Assembly: GCF_900108095.1 (NCBI RefSeq)
Contig: NZ_FNWL01000002.1
Location: 478,748 to 542,747 of the forward strand
Length of the DNA: 64,000 bases
Direction of reading: 5' to 3'
DNA from: Natronorubrum sediminis
GTDB lineage: Archaea; Halobacteriota; Halobacteria; Halobacteriales; Natrialbaceae
The notes below the pieces were generated by a model. It ran no database searches and was not told the origin of the DNA. It saw only the letters and a list, made by a program, of their open reading frames with translations. The translations under genes and the position numbers were made by a program. Shown piece after piece: positions 34,658-44,221 of the stretch (position 1 is the stretch's first letter; every line of letters starts with the position of its first letter).

Positions 34658-35788
34658 ATGGAGCTCTCGGCGGAGCAAGCGGCGATCAAGGAGACGGTAG
34701 GAGCGTTCGCGAACGAAGAGATTCGCCCGACGGCGATGGAGGCCGACGATCAGCAGTCGTTTCCGGAGGAGGTCTGGGACGGTCTCGCGGATCTCGATCT
34801 GACGGGGCTAACGGTCCCCGAAGCCTACGGCGGGTACGACGCAGACCCGCTCACGTCGGCGATCGTCTACGAGGAAGTCGCCTCCGGCATGCTCGCGGTC
34901 GCGACGGCGCTGTCCGTCCACTCGCTCGCGACCTCGTGTCTCGCCGAGTTCGGGAGCGAGGAACAACGAGAACGGTGGTTGCCCGAAATGGCGGACGGAC
35001 GCCCGGTCGGCGCGTTCGCCCTCTCCGAACCCCACGCTGGCTCGAATCCGGCCGAAATGTCGACGGTGGCGAGACGCGAGGGCGACGAGTACGTCATCGA
35101 CGGCGAGAAGCAGTGGATCACTAACGGCGAGCGCGCAGGCGTCTACATCTGCTTCGCGAAGACGGACCGCGACGATCCCGGCTCCGTCACCCAGTTTCTC
35201 GTCCCCGGCGACGTCGACGGTCTCTCCGTCGGCGAGAAGGAGGACAAGTTGGGGCTGCGGGCGAGTGACACCACGAGTCTGACCTTCGATGGCGTGCGTA
35301 TCCCCGTCGAAAACCGACTCACGGAGGAAGGAAACGGGCTCTCCGCGGCGTTCCACATCCTCACGGGCGGCCGAATCGCCATCGCCGCTCAGTCGGTGGG
35401 TCTCGCACAGTGTGCACTCGAGGAAGCCCTCGCCTACAGTCAGGAACGCGAACAGTTCGGTGGCCCCATCGCCGACATTCAGTCGATCCGGCACAAATTG
35501 GCCGAGATGGCTACCCGAACTCGAGCGGCACGTTTGCTCACGCGTGACGCTGCTCGGAAGCGACACGAGGCGGACGGCGGCGCGGCACTCGAGGCCAGCA
35601 TGGCGAAGTACTTCGCCAGCGAGGCGGCCATGGACGTAACCAACGAGGCCGTGCAAATCCACGGCGGCTACGGCTACGTCACCGAGGGCGAGGTCGAGCG
35701 ACTCTACCGGGACGCAAAGATCACCGAAATCTACGAAGGGACGACGGAAATTCAGAAGACGGTGATCGCACGGGAGTTACTCGAGTGA
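34658..35788 (+). CDS. Acyl-CoA dehydrogenase
   Basis: 376 residues, standard length. Signatures: FALSEPHAGSNPAEMSTVA (FAD-binding), DGEKQWITNGERAGVYICFAKT, YSQEREQFGGPIADIQSIRHKLAEM and QIHGGYGYVTEGEVERLYRDAKITEIYEGTTEIQ, where the Glu in YEGTTEIQ is the position of the catalytic base in short/medium-chain enzymes. It oxidises an acyl-CoA to the enoyl-CoA using FAD in the cytoplasm. Chain-length specificity is undetermined. Stands alone rather than in a beta-oxidation operon. Confidence 0.94.
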   Translation: MELSAEQAAIKETVGAFANEEIRPTAMEADDQQSFPEEVWDGLADLDLTGLTVPEAYGGYDADPLTSAIVYEEVASGMLAVATALSVHSLATSCLAEFGSEEQRERWLPEMADGRPVGAFALSEPHAGSNPAEMSTVARREGDEYVIDGEKQWITNGERAGVYICFAKTDRDDPGSVTQFLVPGDVDGLSVGEKEDKLGLRASDTTSLTFDGVRIPVENRLTEEGNGLSAAFHILTGGRIAIAAQSVGLAQCALEEALAYSQEREQFGGPIADIQSIRHKLAEMATRTRAARLLTRDAARKRHEADGGAALEASMAKYFASEAAMDVTNEAVQIHGGYGYVTEGEVERLYRDAKITEIYEGTTEIQKTVIARELLE

Positions 35789-35864
35789 ACACGGTATCGG
35801 CAATTTGGGGTCGCGGTCTCTCAGCACCGAAGTCACTATTCGTCTCCCGCTCCTTTCGAACGGT

Positions 35865-36404
35865 ATGAGCGAATACGACGCCGTCGTCTACGATATGGAC
35901 GGAACCCTCGTCGATCTGGACGTGAACTGGGATCTCGTCGCGACCGACGTCCTCGAGGTGTACGAACGGGCGAACGTCGAACCGCCGAGCAGCGATCTCT
36001 GGGATCTTCTCGGTGGGGCAAGCGACGTTGGATTGGGGCCGGACGTCGAGTCGGCAATCGCCACACACGAGCGACAGGGTGCCGAGACTGCGCCACGGCT
36101 GGCTCACGCGGAGGAACTCCTCGAGCGATCAGTGCCCGTCGGTGTCTGTTCACTCAACTGCGAGGCTGCCTGCCGAATCGCCCTCGAGGTCCATGACCTC
36201 GCTCACGCCGTCGATGCAGTCGTCGGGCGAGACACCGTCGAAACGCGAAAGCCCCACCCAGAGCCGTTGCTCGAGACCGTTCGCGCGCTCGAGGCGGAGC
36301 CAGGGTCGTCGCTGTTCGTCGGCGATTCGAAACGAGATCAGCTAACGGCCCAGCGAGCGGGCGTCGCCTTCGAATTCGTCGGTGAGGGTCCATCGGGCGT
36401 CTGA
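35865..36404 (+). CDS. HAD-family phosphatase
   Basis: 179 residues. Motif I is VVYDMDGTLVDLDVNW, motif II VGVCSLNCEAACR, and motifs III/IV TRKPHPEPLLETV and SLFVGDSKRDQLTAQRAGV. A small cap follows motif I, as in phosphoglycolate-phosphatase-like proteins. Substrate is unknown. The ATG at 35865 precedes SEYDAVVYDMDGT; an upstream in-frame start at 35805 adds a non-conserved segment and was rejected. Confidence 0.88.
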   Translation: MSEYDAVVYDMDGTLVDLDVNWDLVATDVLEVYERANVEPPSSDLWDLLGGASDVGLGPDVESAIATHERQGAETAPRLAHAEELLERSVPVGVCSLNCEAACRIALEVHDLAHAVDAVVGRDTVETRKPHPEPLLETVRALEAEPGSSLFVGDSKRDQLTAQRAGVAFEFVGEGPSGV

Positions 36405-36438
36405 GTGTCAGGTCTCGAAATCCGATCTTCCGGTCGCC

Positions 36439-36672
36439 TCACTCCTGGTGTCGCTTCGCGTACGCGAAGACCGAAATTGCGGTCAAAAACCAGATTGGGG
36501 CACCCACACGAATCGCGAACTCGGCTCGAGCGCCCCAGGAGGGGAGGTCGGCGGAGAGCGAGAATACAGCGACGATGGGCGCACCGACGAGGATGGTGAC
36601 GACGAAGGTAACCTGCATCACCCAACCGTAGTCGACGCCCTCGGGAGCGGTCGTTTCGACGGGTTCTGGCAC
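36439..36672 (-). CDS. Small two-helix membrane protein (DUF5822-like)
   Basis: 77 residues with two hydrophobic segments, VMQVTFVVTILVGAPIVAVF and VGAPIWFLTAISVFAYA, separated by a short loop, inside a conserved haloarchaeal small membrane protein family (resembles DUF5822). The start is GTG at 36672, supported by a TATA-like GAAATTAAGG near 36697-36706, 30 bases upstream. Function unknown. Divergent from panB. Confidence 0.75.
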   Translation of the reverse strand: MPEPVETTAPEGVDYGWVMQVTFVVTILVGAPIVAVFSLSADLPSWGARAEFAIRVGAPIWFLTAISVFAYAKRHQE

Positions 36673-36809
36673 GACTAGCAGTCGTTACCCGCCCCCCTTA
36701 ATTTCTCCGAGTTCCTGTTCGTGGTCCGCAGATTTCGTCGTCGATAGCCGGTACGCTCGAGCGGGCCGAAGAACGGTGACGTTTACTTGTCGCGGACGAA
36801 CGTGTGTGT

Positions 36810-37622
36810 ATGGCTACCGTGCGGGATGTCAGAACGAAGGCAGGGGAGGAAGCGATCACGATGCTAACGGCCTACGATGCTCCGACGGCAGGGATCGTCG
36901 ACGACGCTGGGGTCGACATCATCCTCGTCGGAGACAGCGTCGGCAACGTCGTCCTCGGCCACGAGACGACCGTTCCCGTCTCCGTCGATGGTATGGCCCA
37001 CCACGTCGGTGCAGTCGCTCGTGCGACCGAGGAGGCGCTTGTCGTCGCCGACATGCCGTTTCTCTCCTTCGGCGTGGACGAAGCCCAGAGTCTCGAGAAC
37101 GCCGGACGGATGCTCAAAGAGGAGGGCGCACAGGCCGTCAAACTCGAGAGCGGCCCACACACCGTTTCCCTCACCGAGAAGATGGTCCAACTCGGCATTC
37201 CGGTGATGGCTCACCTCGGATTGACCCCACAACACGTCAACCAGTACGGCGGCTACCCACGGCAGGGAACCGATCAGGAGGCCGCCGAGCGGATGCTCGA
37301 GTTGGCGCTCGAACACGAGGAGGCGGGGGCCTTCTCGCTCGTTTTAGAGCACGTTCCCGCCAATCTCGCCGCAGAAATCACCGACGCGCTCGACATTCCG
37401 ACGATCGGAATCGGGGCCGGACCCGACTGCGACGGCCAGGTTCTCGTCTTCGACGACGCCGTCGGCATCAGCGAGTGGACGCCATCGTTCTCCGAGCAGT
37501 TCGGGAACGTCCGCGCGGAGATGGAGTCGGCCGTCGACGACTACGTCTCGGCCGTCGAATCCGGCTCGTTCCCAGCCGAAGAGCATAGTCACGAGGAGAG
37601 CGACCTCGAGGAGTTGTACTGA
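36810..37622 (+). CDS. panB: 3-methyl-2-oxobutanoate hydroxymethyltransferase
   Basis: 270 residues. Matches PanB along its length: KAGEEAITMLTAYDAPTAGIVDDAGVDIILVGDSVGNVVLGH, TTVPVSVDGMAHHVGAVAR, DMPFLSFGV, KLESGPHTVSLTEKMVQLGIPVMAHLGLTPQHVNQYGGY, and TIGIGAGPDCDGQVLVFDD. It adds a hydroxymethyl group from methylene-tetrahydrofolate to ketoisovalerate, the first step of pantoate and CoA synthesis. A TATA-like CGTTTACTTG at 36779-36788 is 26 bases before ATG 36810, favouring this over the GTG six bases upstream. The acidic tail EEHSHEESDLEELY is lineage-specific. Confidence 0.96.
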   Translation: MATVRDVRTKAGEEAITMLTAYDAPTAGIVDDAGVDIILVGDSVGNVVLGHETTVPVSVDGMAHHVGAVARATEEALVVADMPFLSFGVDEAQSLENAGRMLKEEGAQAVKLESGPHTVSLTEKMVQLGIPVMAHLGLTPQHVNQYGGYPRQGTDQEAAERMLELALEHEEAGAFSLVLEHVPANLAAEITDALDIPTIGIGAGPDCDGQVLVFDDAVGISEWTPSFSEQFGNVRAEMESAVDDYVSAVESGSFPAEEHSHEESDLEELY

Positions 37623-37714
37623 TTCTCGCCTCTCCGTCTCCGGTCCACGTTCGCCGATACTCCAACCGAGACGGGCCTCGGCCAGACTGCTCTCCGGACG
37701 TGTCGGGAGCCGTG

Positions 37715-38506
37715 TCACTCAGGCGAGCGATAGTTATAAACGATGTCGAGAAACTCGCCGACGGCACCGTTGAAGGACTCGGGTTGTTCGAGCATCGCCA
37801 GGTGAGCCGCATCCGCGAGTTCGGCGATCCAGGCGTCGGGAATCTCCTCGGCGAGGTACTCGTGGAACCAGGGTGGTGTGAGCTGATCGTACTCGCCATA
37901 CATTGCGAGGACGGGTGGCTCGATTTCCGAAAGCTCGTCTCGAACGTCGAACCCGTGGCAGGTGAGGAAATCTCGATGTGTGACCGATTGACCGGTGTCG
38001 TTGAGTTGCTGTTTCGATACGTCCTCGAGTCGCGGATCGGGGTCGTGAAAGAGCCGGTTTGGCCCGTGAAGGAACTCGACGGCTCTCTCGAAGTCGTTCG
38101 CCAGCCACTCGAGTAAGTCGTCGAGGACGCCGAGTCGCGCGCCGGCTCCCGTCAGGACGACGGCGTCAGGGTCGTACTCGCGCTCGAGAAGGATGTGCAT
38201 CACGACGGCTCCCCCGAGCGAGTTGCCGACGAGTACCCGACTCTCGGTCTCCTCGACGACGGCCAGTACGTCGTCGGCGTACGCTGAGAGCGTCGTGTAC
38301 CCCACACTGGCGGCGATGTCGTCAGACTCGCCGTGACCGCTCAAATCGAGCTCCACGATCGGATGTCGATCGGCGAGACGATGCTGTGATCGCCAGATGT
38401 TTCGTGAGGCACCGCTCCCGTGGACGAAACAGATCGGTGGCCCGTCGCCGCCGCGGTCGGCGACGTCGTACGCCGTCTCCCGTCCGTGATGTGTTACCAA
38501 GTCCAT
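37715..38506 (-). CDS. Alpha/beta hydrolase
   Basis: 263 residues. Oxyanion and nucleophile elbow motifs are clear: ICFVHGSGASRNIW, ELDLSGHGES and VLVGNSLGGAVVMH with the nucleophilic Ser in G-N-S-L-G; the acid is in MYGEYDQLTP and the His in LADAAHLAMLEQPESF. These are serine hydrolases of esterase/haloperoxidase type; substrate unknown. The ATG at 38506 was chosen because DLVTHHGRETAYDV begins the alignment; the frame extends upstream to 38569. Confidence 0.87.
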   Translation of the reverse strand: MDLVTHHGRETAYDVADRGGDGPPICFVHGSGASRNIWRSQHRLADRHPIVELDLSGHGESDDIAASVGYTTLSAYADDVLAVVEETESRVLVGNSLGGAVVMHILLEREYDPDAVVLTGAGARLGVLDDLLEWLANDFERAVEFLHGPNRLFHDPDPRLEDVSKQQLNDTGQSVTHRDFLTCHGFDVRDELSEIEPPVLAMYGEYDQLTPPWFHEYLAEEIPDAWIAELADAAHLAMLEQPESFNGAVGEFLDIVYNYRSPE

Positions 38507-38675
38507 ATCAGTTCGAACGGGGGGCAGCGGCTTAAATTCTCGAGACGAACGCGAGTGATGGCCCGTCACTGAGGCGAAGGGCCGTCGGGAAGGGATTCGA
38601 ACTCGATTTGGTGTGAACTACGAACAACGTTCTTTCCGAGAACACCCCCACGTACCCGCCCTCATTGGGGTCAAA

Positions 38676-38683
38676 TTTATATA
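38676..38683 (+). promoter_or_regulatory. TATA box of the DUF7127-cdc48 operon
   Basis: TTTATATA, preceded by TCAAA as a likely BRE, about 35 bases before the ATG at 38714; a short leader of roughly eight bases is predicted. This is the only strong promoter element in the 207-base divergent spacer. Confidence 0.6.
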
Positions 38684-38713
38684 GTAGGAGTGCTTACTTT
38701 GGGTTAGTTGAAC

Positions 38714-38962
38714 ATGAGTCTCGAACAATTCACCCGAAACGAGGGACAGGTTGCTCGTCGCTTCCAATACGACGATGCAGTGGTGTTCGCCGTCGACTTC
38801 GGGGCCAGCGAACCCGAGGCCTCGGTCGATCTCGTCGACGAAACCGTTATCGTCGTCATCGGCGAGGACCAGTACGAATTCGAACTGCCCGAGACGGCAC
38901 ATGAGGCGCACACGTTTATCAAAAACGGCGTCCTCACTGTCGAACTGGAGGGCGATCTATGA
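38714..38962 (+). CDS. Small conserved protein upstream of Cdc48 (Hsp20-like/DUF7127)
   Basis: 82 residues. [30 protein letters not shown], then [26 protein letters not shown] and ending [13 protein letters not shown], a beta-rich pattern resembling the alpha-crystallin (Hsp20) core (NGVLTVE is the crystallin-type last strand). Its stop overlaps the Cdc48 start in ATGA, so the two are made together. It may be a small chaperone or substrate adaptor for the AAA+ unfoldase; that is inference. It is too short for a full Hsp20. Confidence 0.82.
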   Translation: MSLEQFTRNEGQVARRFQYDDAVVFAVDFGASEPEASVDLVDETVIVVIGEDQYEFELPETAHEAHTFIKNGVLTVELEGDL

Positions 38963-41226
38963 AACTCACCGTCAAACCACTGAAACAGAAGGACGCAGGC
39001 CGTGGACTGGCTGCGATCGACCGCGTCTCGATGCGCGAACTCGACCTCGAGAACGGCGATTACATCCTCATCGAAGGGAAAGACGACAATCAGGCCGTCG
39101 CGCGCGTCTGGCCCGGCTATCCCGAAGACGAGGGTCGTGGGATCGTTCGGATCGACGGTCGCCTTCGACAGGAGGCGAACGTCGGCATCGACGATAGCGT
39201 GACGATCGAGCCAGCGGACGTCAAACCCGCCAAGTCGGTGACGGTCGCGCTTCCACAGAACCTCCGAATCCGCGGTGACATCGGTCCGCTCGTCCGTGAC
39301 AAGCTGAGCGGACAGGCCGTCACCGAAGGGCAAACGGTTCCGTTCTCGCTTTCGTTCGGCCCGATGGCTAGCTCTGGTCAGTCGGTCCCGCTGAAGATCG
39401 CGAGTACGTCGCCGTCGGGAACCGTCGTCATCACGGACTCGACGAACATCGATATCTCCGAGACGCCGGCCGAGCAGGTCAGTTCCGGTGGCCCCGGCAC
39501 CTCCGCCGAGGGCGTCCCGAACGTCACCTACGAGGACATCGGTGGGCTGGACGACGAACTCGACCAGGTCCGCGAGATGATCGAGTTGCCGATGCGCCAT
39601 CCCGAGTTATTCCAGCAACTCGGTATCGAGCCGCCGAAAGGTGTCCTCTTGCACGGTCCACCAGGGACTGGCAAGACGCTGATGGCGAAGGCCGTCGCCA
39701 ACGAGATCGACGCCCACTTCGAGACGATCTCCGGCCCGGAGATCATGTCGAAGTACTACGGCGAGAGCGAGGAACAACTCCGTGAGGTCTTCGAGGAAGC
39801 AGAGGAGAACGCCCCCGCGATTATCTTCATCGACGAACTCGACTCCATCGCCGCCAAACGCGAGGAAGCCGGTGGCGACGTCGAGCGCCGCGTCGTTGCA
39901 CAGCTTCTCTCGCTGATGGACGGACTCGAGGAACGCGGTCGCGTTACCGTCATCGCTGCGACGAACCGTATCGACGACATCGATCCCGCACTCCGCCGCG
40001 GCGGCCGATTCGATCGCGAAATCGAGATCGGGGTGCCGGACAAGGACGGTCGCAAGGAGATTCTGCAGGTTCACACCCGCGGAATGCCACTCGTGGAGGG
40101 GATCGACCTCGAGCACTACGCGACGAACACGCACGGTTTCGTCGGTGCCGACCTCGAGAGCCTCGCTCGCGAGGGCGCGATGAACGCGCTCCGTCGAATC
40201 CGTCCGGATCTCGATCTCGAGGAAGACGAGATCGACGCCGAAGTCCTCGAGTCGCTCGAGGTCACCGAAGGCGACTTCAAGGAGGCGCTCAAGGGCATTC
40301 AACCCTCGGCGATGCGAGAGGTCTTCGTCGAAGTTCCCGACGTCACGTGGAACGACGTCGGTGGACTCGGCGACACGAAAGAACGCCTCCGTGAGACGAT
40401 CCAGTGGCCACTCGACTACCCCGAGGTCTTCGAGGCCATGGACATGGAAGCGGCCAAAGGCGTCATGATGTTCGGTCCACCCGGTACCGGGAAGACGCTG
40501 CTCGCGAAGGCCGTCGCCAACGAGGCCGAGTCGAACTTCATCTCGATCAAAGGCCCCGAACTGCTGAACAAGTACGTCGGGGAGTCCGAGAAAGGAGTCC
40601 GCGAAATCTTCGAGAAGGCCCGGTCGAACGCACCGACTGTGATCTTCTTCGACGAAATCGACTCGATCGCTGGCGAACGCGGCCAACGACAGGCCGACTC
40701 CGGCGTCGGCGAACGCGTCGTCTCCCAACTGCTGACCGAACTCGACGGACTCGAGGAACTCGAGGACGTCGTCGTCATCGCGACGACCAATCGACCGGAT
40801 CTGATCGACAAAGCGCTGCTCCGTCCGGGTCGCCTGGACAGGCACGTCCACGTGCCCGTCCCCGACGAGGACGCACGCCGGAAGATCTTCGAGGTGCACA
40901 CCCGTGACAAGCCACTGGCCGACGCTGTCGACCTCGATCAGCTCGCCGCAGAGACGGAAGGCTACGTCGGTGCAGACATCGAAGCCGTCACTCGCGAGGC
41001 CTCGATGGCTGCTAGCCGAGAGTTCATCAACTCCGTCGATCCCGACGACATCGATGACACCATCGGCAACGTCCGGATCGGCACGGAGCACTTCGAGCAC
41101 GCACTCGAAGAGGTCAAACCGAGCGTGACTCCGGAGACGCGCGAACGCTACGAAGAGATCGAAGAGCAGTTCCAGCAAGCCGAGCCAGCCGAGGAACAGG
41201 ACCAACTCGGTCGAACGTTCCAGTAA
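38959..41226 (+). CDS. cdc48: Cdc48/VAT-type AAA+ ATPase
   Basis: 755 residues. N-domain (residues 1-190; double-psi barrel start [20 protein letters not shown]), then two AAA modules: D1 with Walker [16 protein letters not shown] near 233 and Walker [15 protein letters not shown], and D2 with [15 protein letters not shown] near 506 and [15 protein letters not shown]; arginine fingers and sensor residues ([12 protein letters not shown]) are present. It is a cytoplasmic hexameric unfoldase handling substrates for the proteasome. The C-terminus DQLGRTFQ does not end in the hydrophobic-Tyr-X motif of proteasome-docking ATPases. Coupled to the small gene upstream. Confidence 0.97.
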   Translation: MKLTVKPLKQKDAGRGLAAIDRVSMRELDLENGDYILIEGKDDNQAVARVWPGYPEDEGRGIVRIDGRLRQEANVGIDDSVTIEPADVKPAKSVTVALPQNLRIRGDIGPLVRDKLSGQAVTEGQTVPFSLSFGPMASSGQSVPLKIASTSPSGTVVITDSTNIDISETPAEQVSSGGPGTSAEGVPNVTYEDIGGLDDELDQVREMIELPMRHPELFQQLGIEPPKGVLLHGPPGTGKTLMAKAVANEIDAHFETISGPEIMSKYYGESEEQLREVFEEAEENAPAIIFIDELDSIAAKREEAGGDVERRVVAQLLSLMDGLEERGRVTVIAATNRIDDIDPALRRGGRFDREIEIGVPDKDGRKEILQVHTRGMPLVEGIDLEHYATNTHGFVGADLESLAREGAMNALRRIRPDLDLEEDEIDAEVLESLEVTEGDFKEALKGIQPSAMREVFVEVPDVTWNDVGGLGDTKERLRETIQWPLDYPEVFEAMDMEAAKGVMMFGPPGTGKTLLAKAVANEAESNFISIKGPELLNKYVGESEKGVREIFEKARSNAPTVIFFDEIDSIAGERGQRQADSGVGERVVSQLLTELDGLEELEDVVVIATTNRPDLIDKALLRPGRLDRHVHVPVPDEDARRKIFEVHTRDKPLADAVDLDQLAAETEGYVGADIEAVTREASMAASREFINSVDPDDIDDTIGNVRIGTEHFEHALEEVKPSVTPETRERYEEIEEQFQQAEPAEEQDQLGRTFQ

Positions 41227-41339
41227 CGTCCGAGTGACGCCGAGTGCGTCTCTCCGCTCCCGTTCGTTCCATTATTTTGCTGTTTGTCCCAGAGACGAAC
41301 GGTAACGGCGCGTATCGAGACCGATACGTCGACGCACTA

Positions 41340-42632
41340 TCAATCGTCAGCACCGCTACTCGAGTGGGTGCTCGAGTCGCCACCGGACGGACGTGGGCGA
41401 ATCACCAGCCTGACGGAGATTGCTGCACCGACGAGGGCGAACAACGCGAGCGTCGCGAAGAGGGCGGCGACCGAGACGTGATCGAGCAAGAACCCGCCCA
41501 GAGAGATGCTGAGCGCCCCGAGTCCGAACATACCCAGATACGTGTAGCCGTAGGAAAGCCCGCGCGTCTCCGGCGGCGTGTAGACCGCAACGGCTTCCTG
41601 ATAGAAGGGCTCGATGGCGAACAGCGAGAAGCCGAGGACGAGACAGTAGGCGACGACGGCGAGCAGCCCCATCGACGACACCGGGACGAACGCTGGCGCG
41701 AGAATCGCCAACCCGAGGAAGACGACGACGAGCCCCCTCGAGACGGCGATGCGATCGGTCAACTTCCCGCCGACGTACTGTCCAGCCATTCCCGCGACGA
41801 GCAACCCGACGTAGACGTAATCGCCGAGGGAGAGTTCCTCGAGGCCGCCCGGCGGCTCGATCCCGTCCATCGCCGGCAGTCCGTGGAGTAACTCTGGAAG
41901 GTAGGTTAACACCCCGCGGTAGTAGAGGCCGACGAACGTGACGATCGCGAAGACGAGGAGAAACGAACTCGCGAACAGCGTTCGCGAATTGGTGAGGAAC
42001 TCGCTCACGCCGCCAGATTCGTTTCGACCCTCAGTCGAGGCACGCTCTTCTGGATTCGTCGAATCGAGTGCAGCAGTCGGATCGAACTCGAGGCGGAGGC
42101 CGTAGAGCGTCGCCAGAATCCCCGGTATCGCGAGAATCACGATGACGAGTCGCCAATCGAACGCGAGCAGCAAGGTCGCCGTCGCAAACGGCCCGAGTGC
42201 GATCCCGACGTTGCCGGCGATGCCGTGCCGGGCGAAAACCGTCCCGCGGCGTTCGACACCCGTACTGATGAGTGCGAGCCCCGCCGGATGGTAGATGCTG
42301 GCGAGAACACCCCAACAGAGGAGACTGATCGCGATGGCGTAGATCGACGGTGCGATCGCCAGCGTCGCGAACGCGACGCTCATCCCGGTGAGACAGACTA
42401 ACACGAGTTTTCGCGGGCCGTAGCGATCGACCAGGACGCCGGCGGGCAACGCGCCGAGTCCGAACGGTGCGTAGCCGAGGGCGACGATCACGCCAACGAG
42501 CGCGACGCTCGCGTCGAAGGCCTCGAGCCAGACGACGAGCAAAATCGGAATCGCCAGTTCGAACCAGTGGACGATTCCGTGGGCGAGCATGGTGAACGAG
42601 GCGATGGCGCTGTCGTTCTCATCGAGTCCCAC
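41340..42632 (-). CDS. MFS transporter
   Basis: 430 residues, about twelve hydrophobic helices in two halves with a hydrophilic loop (RASTEGRNESGGVSEF) between helices 6 and 7. The loop 2-3 signature PAGVLVDRYGPRKLVLVC fits the major facilitator superfamily, and GKLTDRIAVSRGLVV is its second-half counterpart. The first part resembles the FsrR/fosmidomycin-resistance-like subset (SFTMLAHGIVHWFEL..); substrate unknown. Membrane. Convergent with cdc48. Confidence 0.88.
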   Translation of the reverse strand: MGLDENDSAIASFTMLAHGIVHWFELAIPILLVVWLEAFDASVALVGVIVALGYAPFGLGALPAGVLVDRYGPRKLVLVCLTGMSVAFATLAIAPSIYAIAISLLCWGVLASIYHPAGLALISTGVERRGTVFARHGIAGNVGIALGPFATATLLLAFDWRLVIVILAIPGILATLYGLRLEFDPTAALDSTNPEERASTEGRNESGGVSEFLTNSRTLFASSFLLVFAIVTFVGLYYRGVLTYLPELLHGLPAMDGIEPPGGLEELSLGDYVYVGLLVAGMAGQYVGGKLTDRIAVSRGLVVVFLGLAILAPAFVPVSSMGLLAVVAYCLVLGFSLFAIEPFYQEAVAVYTPPETRGLSYGYTYLGMFGLGALSISLGGFLLDHVSVAALFATLALFALVGAAISVRLVIRPRPSGGDSSTHSSSGADD

Positions 42633-42787
42633 GGCTACACCACCTCATCGGCCCTCAGTTCCGTCCTCACGACTGTCGCGTTCCATATCTCGTCGTACGG
42701 GTTCGTCACTACGGCGATCACGTCGGTCGATTCGGTAGCCACTACGGCGAGATTCTCGGCGTCGCAGTTAGGCGTGCTGAAATGCCC

Positions 42788-43243
42788 TCACTCGAGGTCC
42801 TCGAGCACGGCTTCGGCGTGGCCCTCGGGCGACACACCCTCGTAGACTTCCTCGATTCGGCCCTCGGGACCGACGACATAGGTGTTCCGGAAGACGCCGT
42901 CGAACGTGTTTCCGAACAGTTGCTTCTCGCCGTAGGATTCGTACAGGGTGGCAACCTCGCCGTACTCGTCCGAGAGCAGGTCGAACGAGAGGTCGTACTC
43001 TCCGGCGAAGGACTCGAGGTCGTCGACCGGGTCGTCGCTGATGCCGACGATGTGCGCGTCGAGATCCGCGAACGCCGGTTTGGCGTCGTCGAACTCACAG
43101 GCCTCGGTCGTACAGCCGTCGGTGTTCGCACGCGGGTAGAAGTAGACGACGAGTCGCTGGCCGTCGAAATCGGATCGGCGGACGGAGTCGCCGCGTTGAT
43201 TCGGCAGTTCGAACTCGGGTGCGTCATCGCCAACGTCGAGCAT
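42788..43243 (-). CDS. bcp: Bacterioferritin comigratory-type peroxiredoxin
   Basis: 151 residues. The BCP/PrxQ active site is VVYFYPRANTDGCTTEACEF: peroxidatic Cys in T-D-G-C and resolving Cys five residues later, in place of the usual T-P-G-C. DAHIVGISDDPVDDLESFAGEYDLSFDLLSD and FRNTYVVGPEGRIEEVY continue the thioredoxin fold. It reduces hydroperoxides with thioredoxin in the cytoplasm. The frame is open upstream to 43306, but ATG 43243 (MLDVGDDAPEFELPN) is the family start. Confidence 0.93.
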   Translation of the reverse strand: MLDVGDDAPEFELPNQRGDSVRRSDFDGQRLVVYFYPRANTDGCTTEACEFDDAKPAFADLDAHIVGISDDPVDDLESFAGEYDLSFDLLSDEYGEVATLYESYGEKQLFGNTFDGVFRNTYVVGPEGRIEEVYEGVSPEGHAEAVLEDLE

Positions 43244-43315
43244 GGCCGTGAGTTCGCGACGGTCGATGTAGGCATTGTGGTTTCCCTTGAAAACGTCCCT
43301 CCGCAAAACGAGTGC

Positions 43316-44221
43316 TCACTCGAGCGATTCGGCGGCTTCTTGCTCGAGCAACGGTGTGGCGTTTTGTTCGGGGAGCGTAACGATGTCGTCGGTCGACAGC
43401 GAGTACTCGCGCTCGTCGACGCCGAGAATCTGTCCGATGTCTCGAGTGATTTTGACGGTGACGCGTTCGACGGGCGACGATTCGTCTTCGTTGGGAGTCG
43501 TGGAACCGTCCGAATCGCGTTCCGCTTCGGTTTCCGCGGATGGCTGTGAGGTGTCTTCGTCGTCGACCGTCGGGCCGTCACCGCCCATTACGTCCGCTGG
43601 TGTGACGCCACTGTCGACACCATCCGCGTTCGCCACTTGAGTAGACTCATCGTCCGTCGACGCTGCCGGCGAGTCCTGGGGCGGCACCGGCGGTGGGTCG
43701 TCGCCGGGGTCCTCGGGGACAGCGTGATCGGCCCCACTCGAGTCCGATCGGGCCGGGTCGCTGGTACCGGGCGAACCGTCGCCAGCGGCCGAGACACTCG
43801 AGTCGCTGGCTGTGCTCGCCGGTGAGTCGGTGTCGACTCCCTCGAGCACGTCGAGGACGCGGGATTTGTTCGAGGAAATTCGCTCGACGAGGTCGTCGAA
43901 GAGGTCGACTTCCTCCGCGGTCAGGCCTTCGTCGTTAGCCGGCATTCCGGCCGCGGCGAGACTCGCCTGTTTGACGAGTTTGCCCATTCGTCGCTCGTAG
44001 ATGGCTTCGACGACGTCTTTGGCGGTTTCGATCTCGTCGGTGAGTCGGCCGACTTCGGGCGAGGAAAAGGGATCGTCGGCCTGTTCGGCGACGCGATCGC
44101 GTTCGTCCTCGAGATCGGCGATATATTCGCCGACCTCCTGATAGAACGAGGGGCGCAGATTCTGGAGGCTGTCCTTCTGGCGCTCCTTGCTCTGGACCGA
44201 ACGCAACTCGTCTAAATTCAT
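43316..44221 (-). CDS. GINS-type DNA replication factor
   Basis: 301 residues. Helical A domain (residues 1-120): LDELRSVQSKERQKDSLQNLRPSFYQEVGEYI, FSSPEVGRLTDEIETAKDVVEAIYERRMGKLVKQA; then a linker of about 120 residues, Ser/Asp/Pro-rich; then a small beta B domain RVTVKITRDIGQILGVDEREYSLSTDDIVTLPEQNATPLLEQ. The A-then-B order marks the archaeal GINS51 (Sld5/Psf1-like) subunit, part of the MCM helicase complex. Its ATG overlaps the priS stop by four bases, so it is coupled to the primase gene, a conserved archaeal pairing. Confidence 0.9.
   Translation of the reverse strand: MNLDELRSVQSKERQKDSLQNLRPSFYQEVGEYIADLEDERDRVAEQADDPFSSPEVGRLTDEIETAKDVVEAIYERRMGKLVKQASLAAAGMPANDEGLTAEEVDLFDDLVERISSNKSRVLDVLEGVDTDSPASTASDSSVSAAGDGSPGTSDPARSDSSGADHAVPEDPGDDPPPVPPQDSPAASTDDESTQVANADGVDSGVTPADVMGGDGPTVDDEDTSQPSAETEAERDSDGSTTPNEDESSPVERVTVKITRDIGQILGVDEREYSLSTDDIVTLPEQNATPLLEQEAAESLE

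Noticed and set aside
39607-41205. 532-residue ORF antisense to cdc48
   Set aside because: A GC-bias shadow: the sense strand is an unambiguous AAA+ gene with all motifs.
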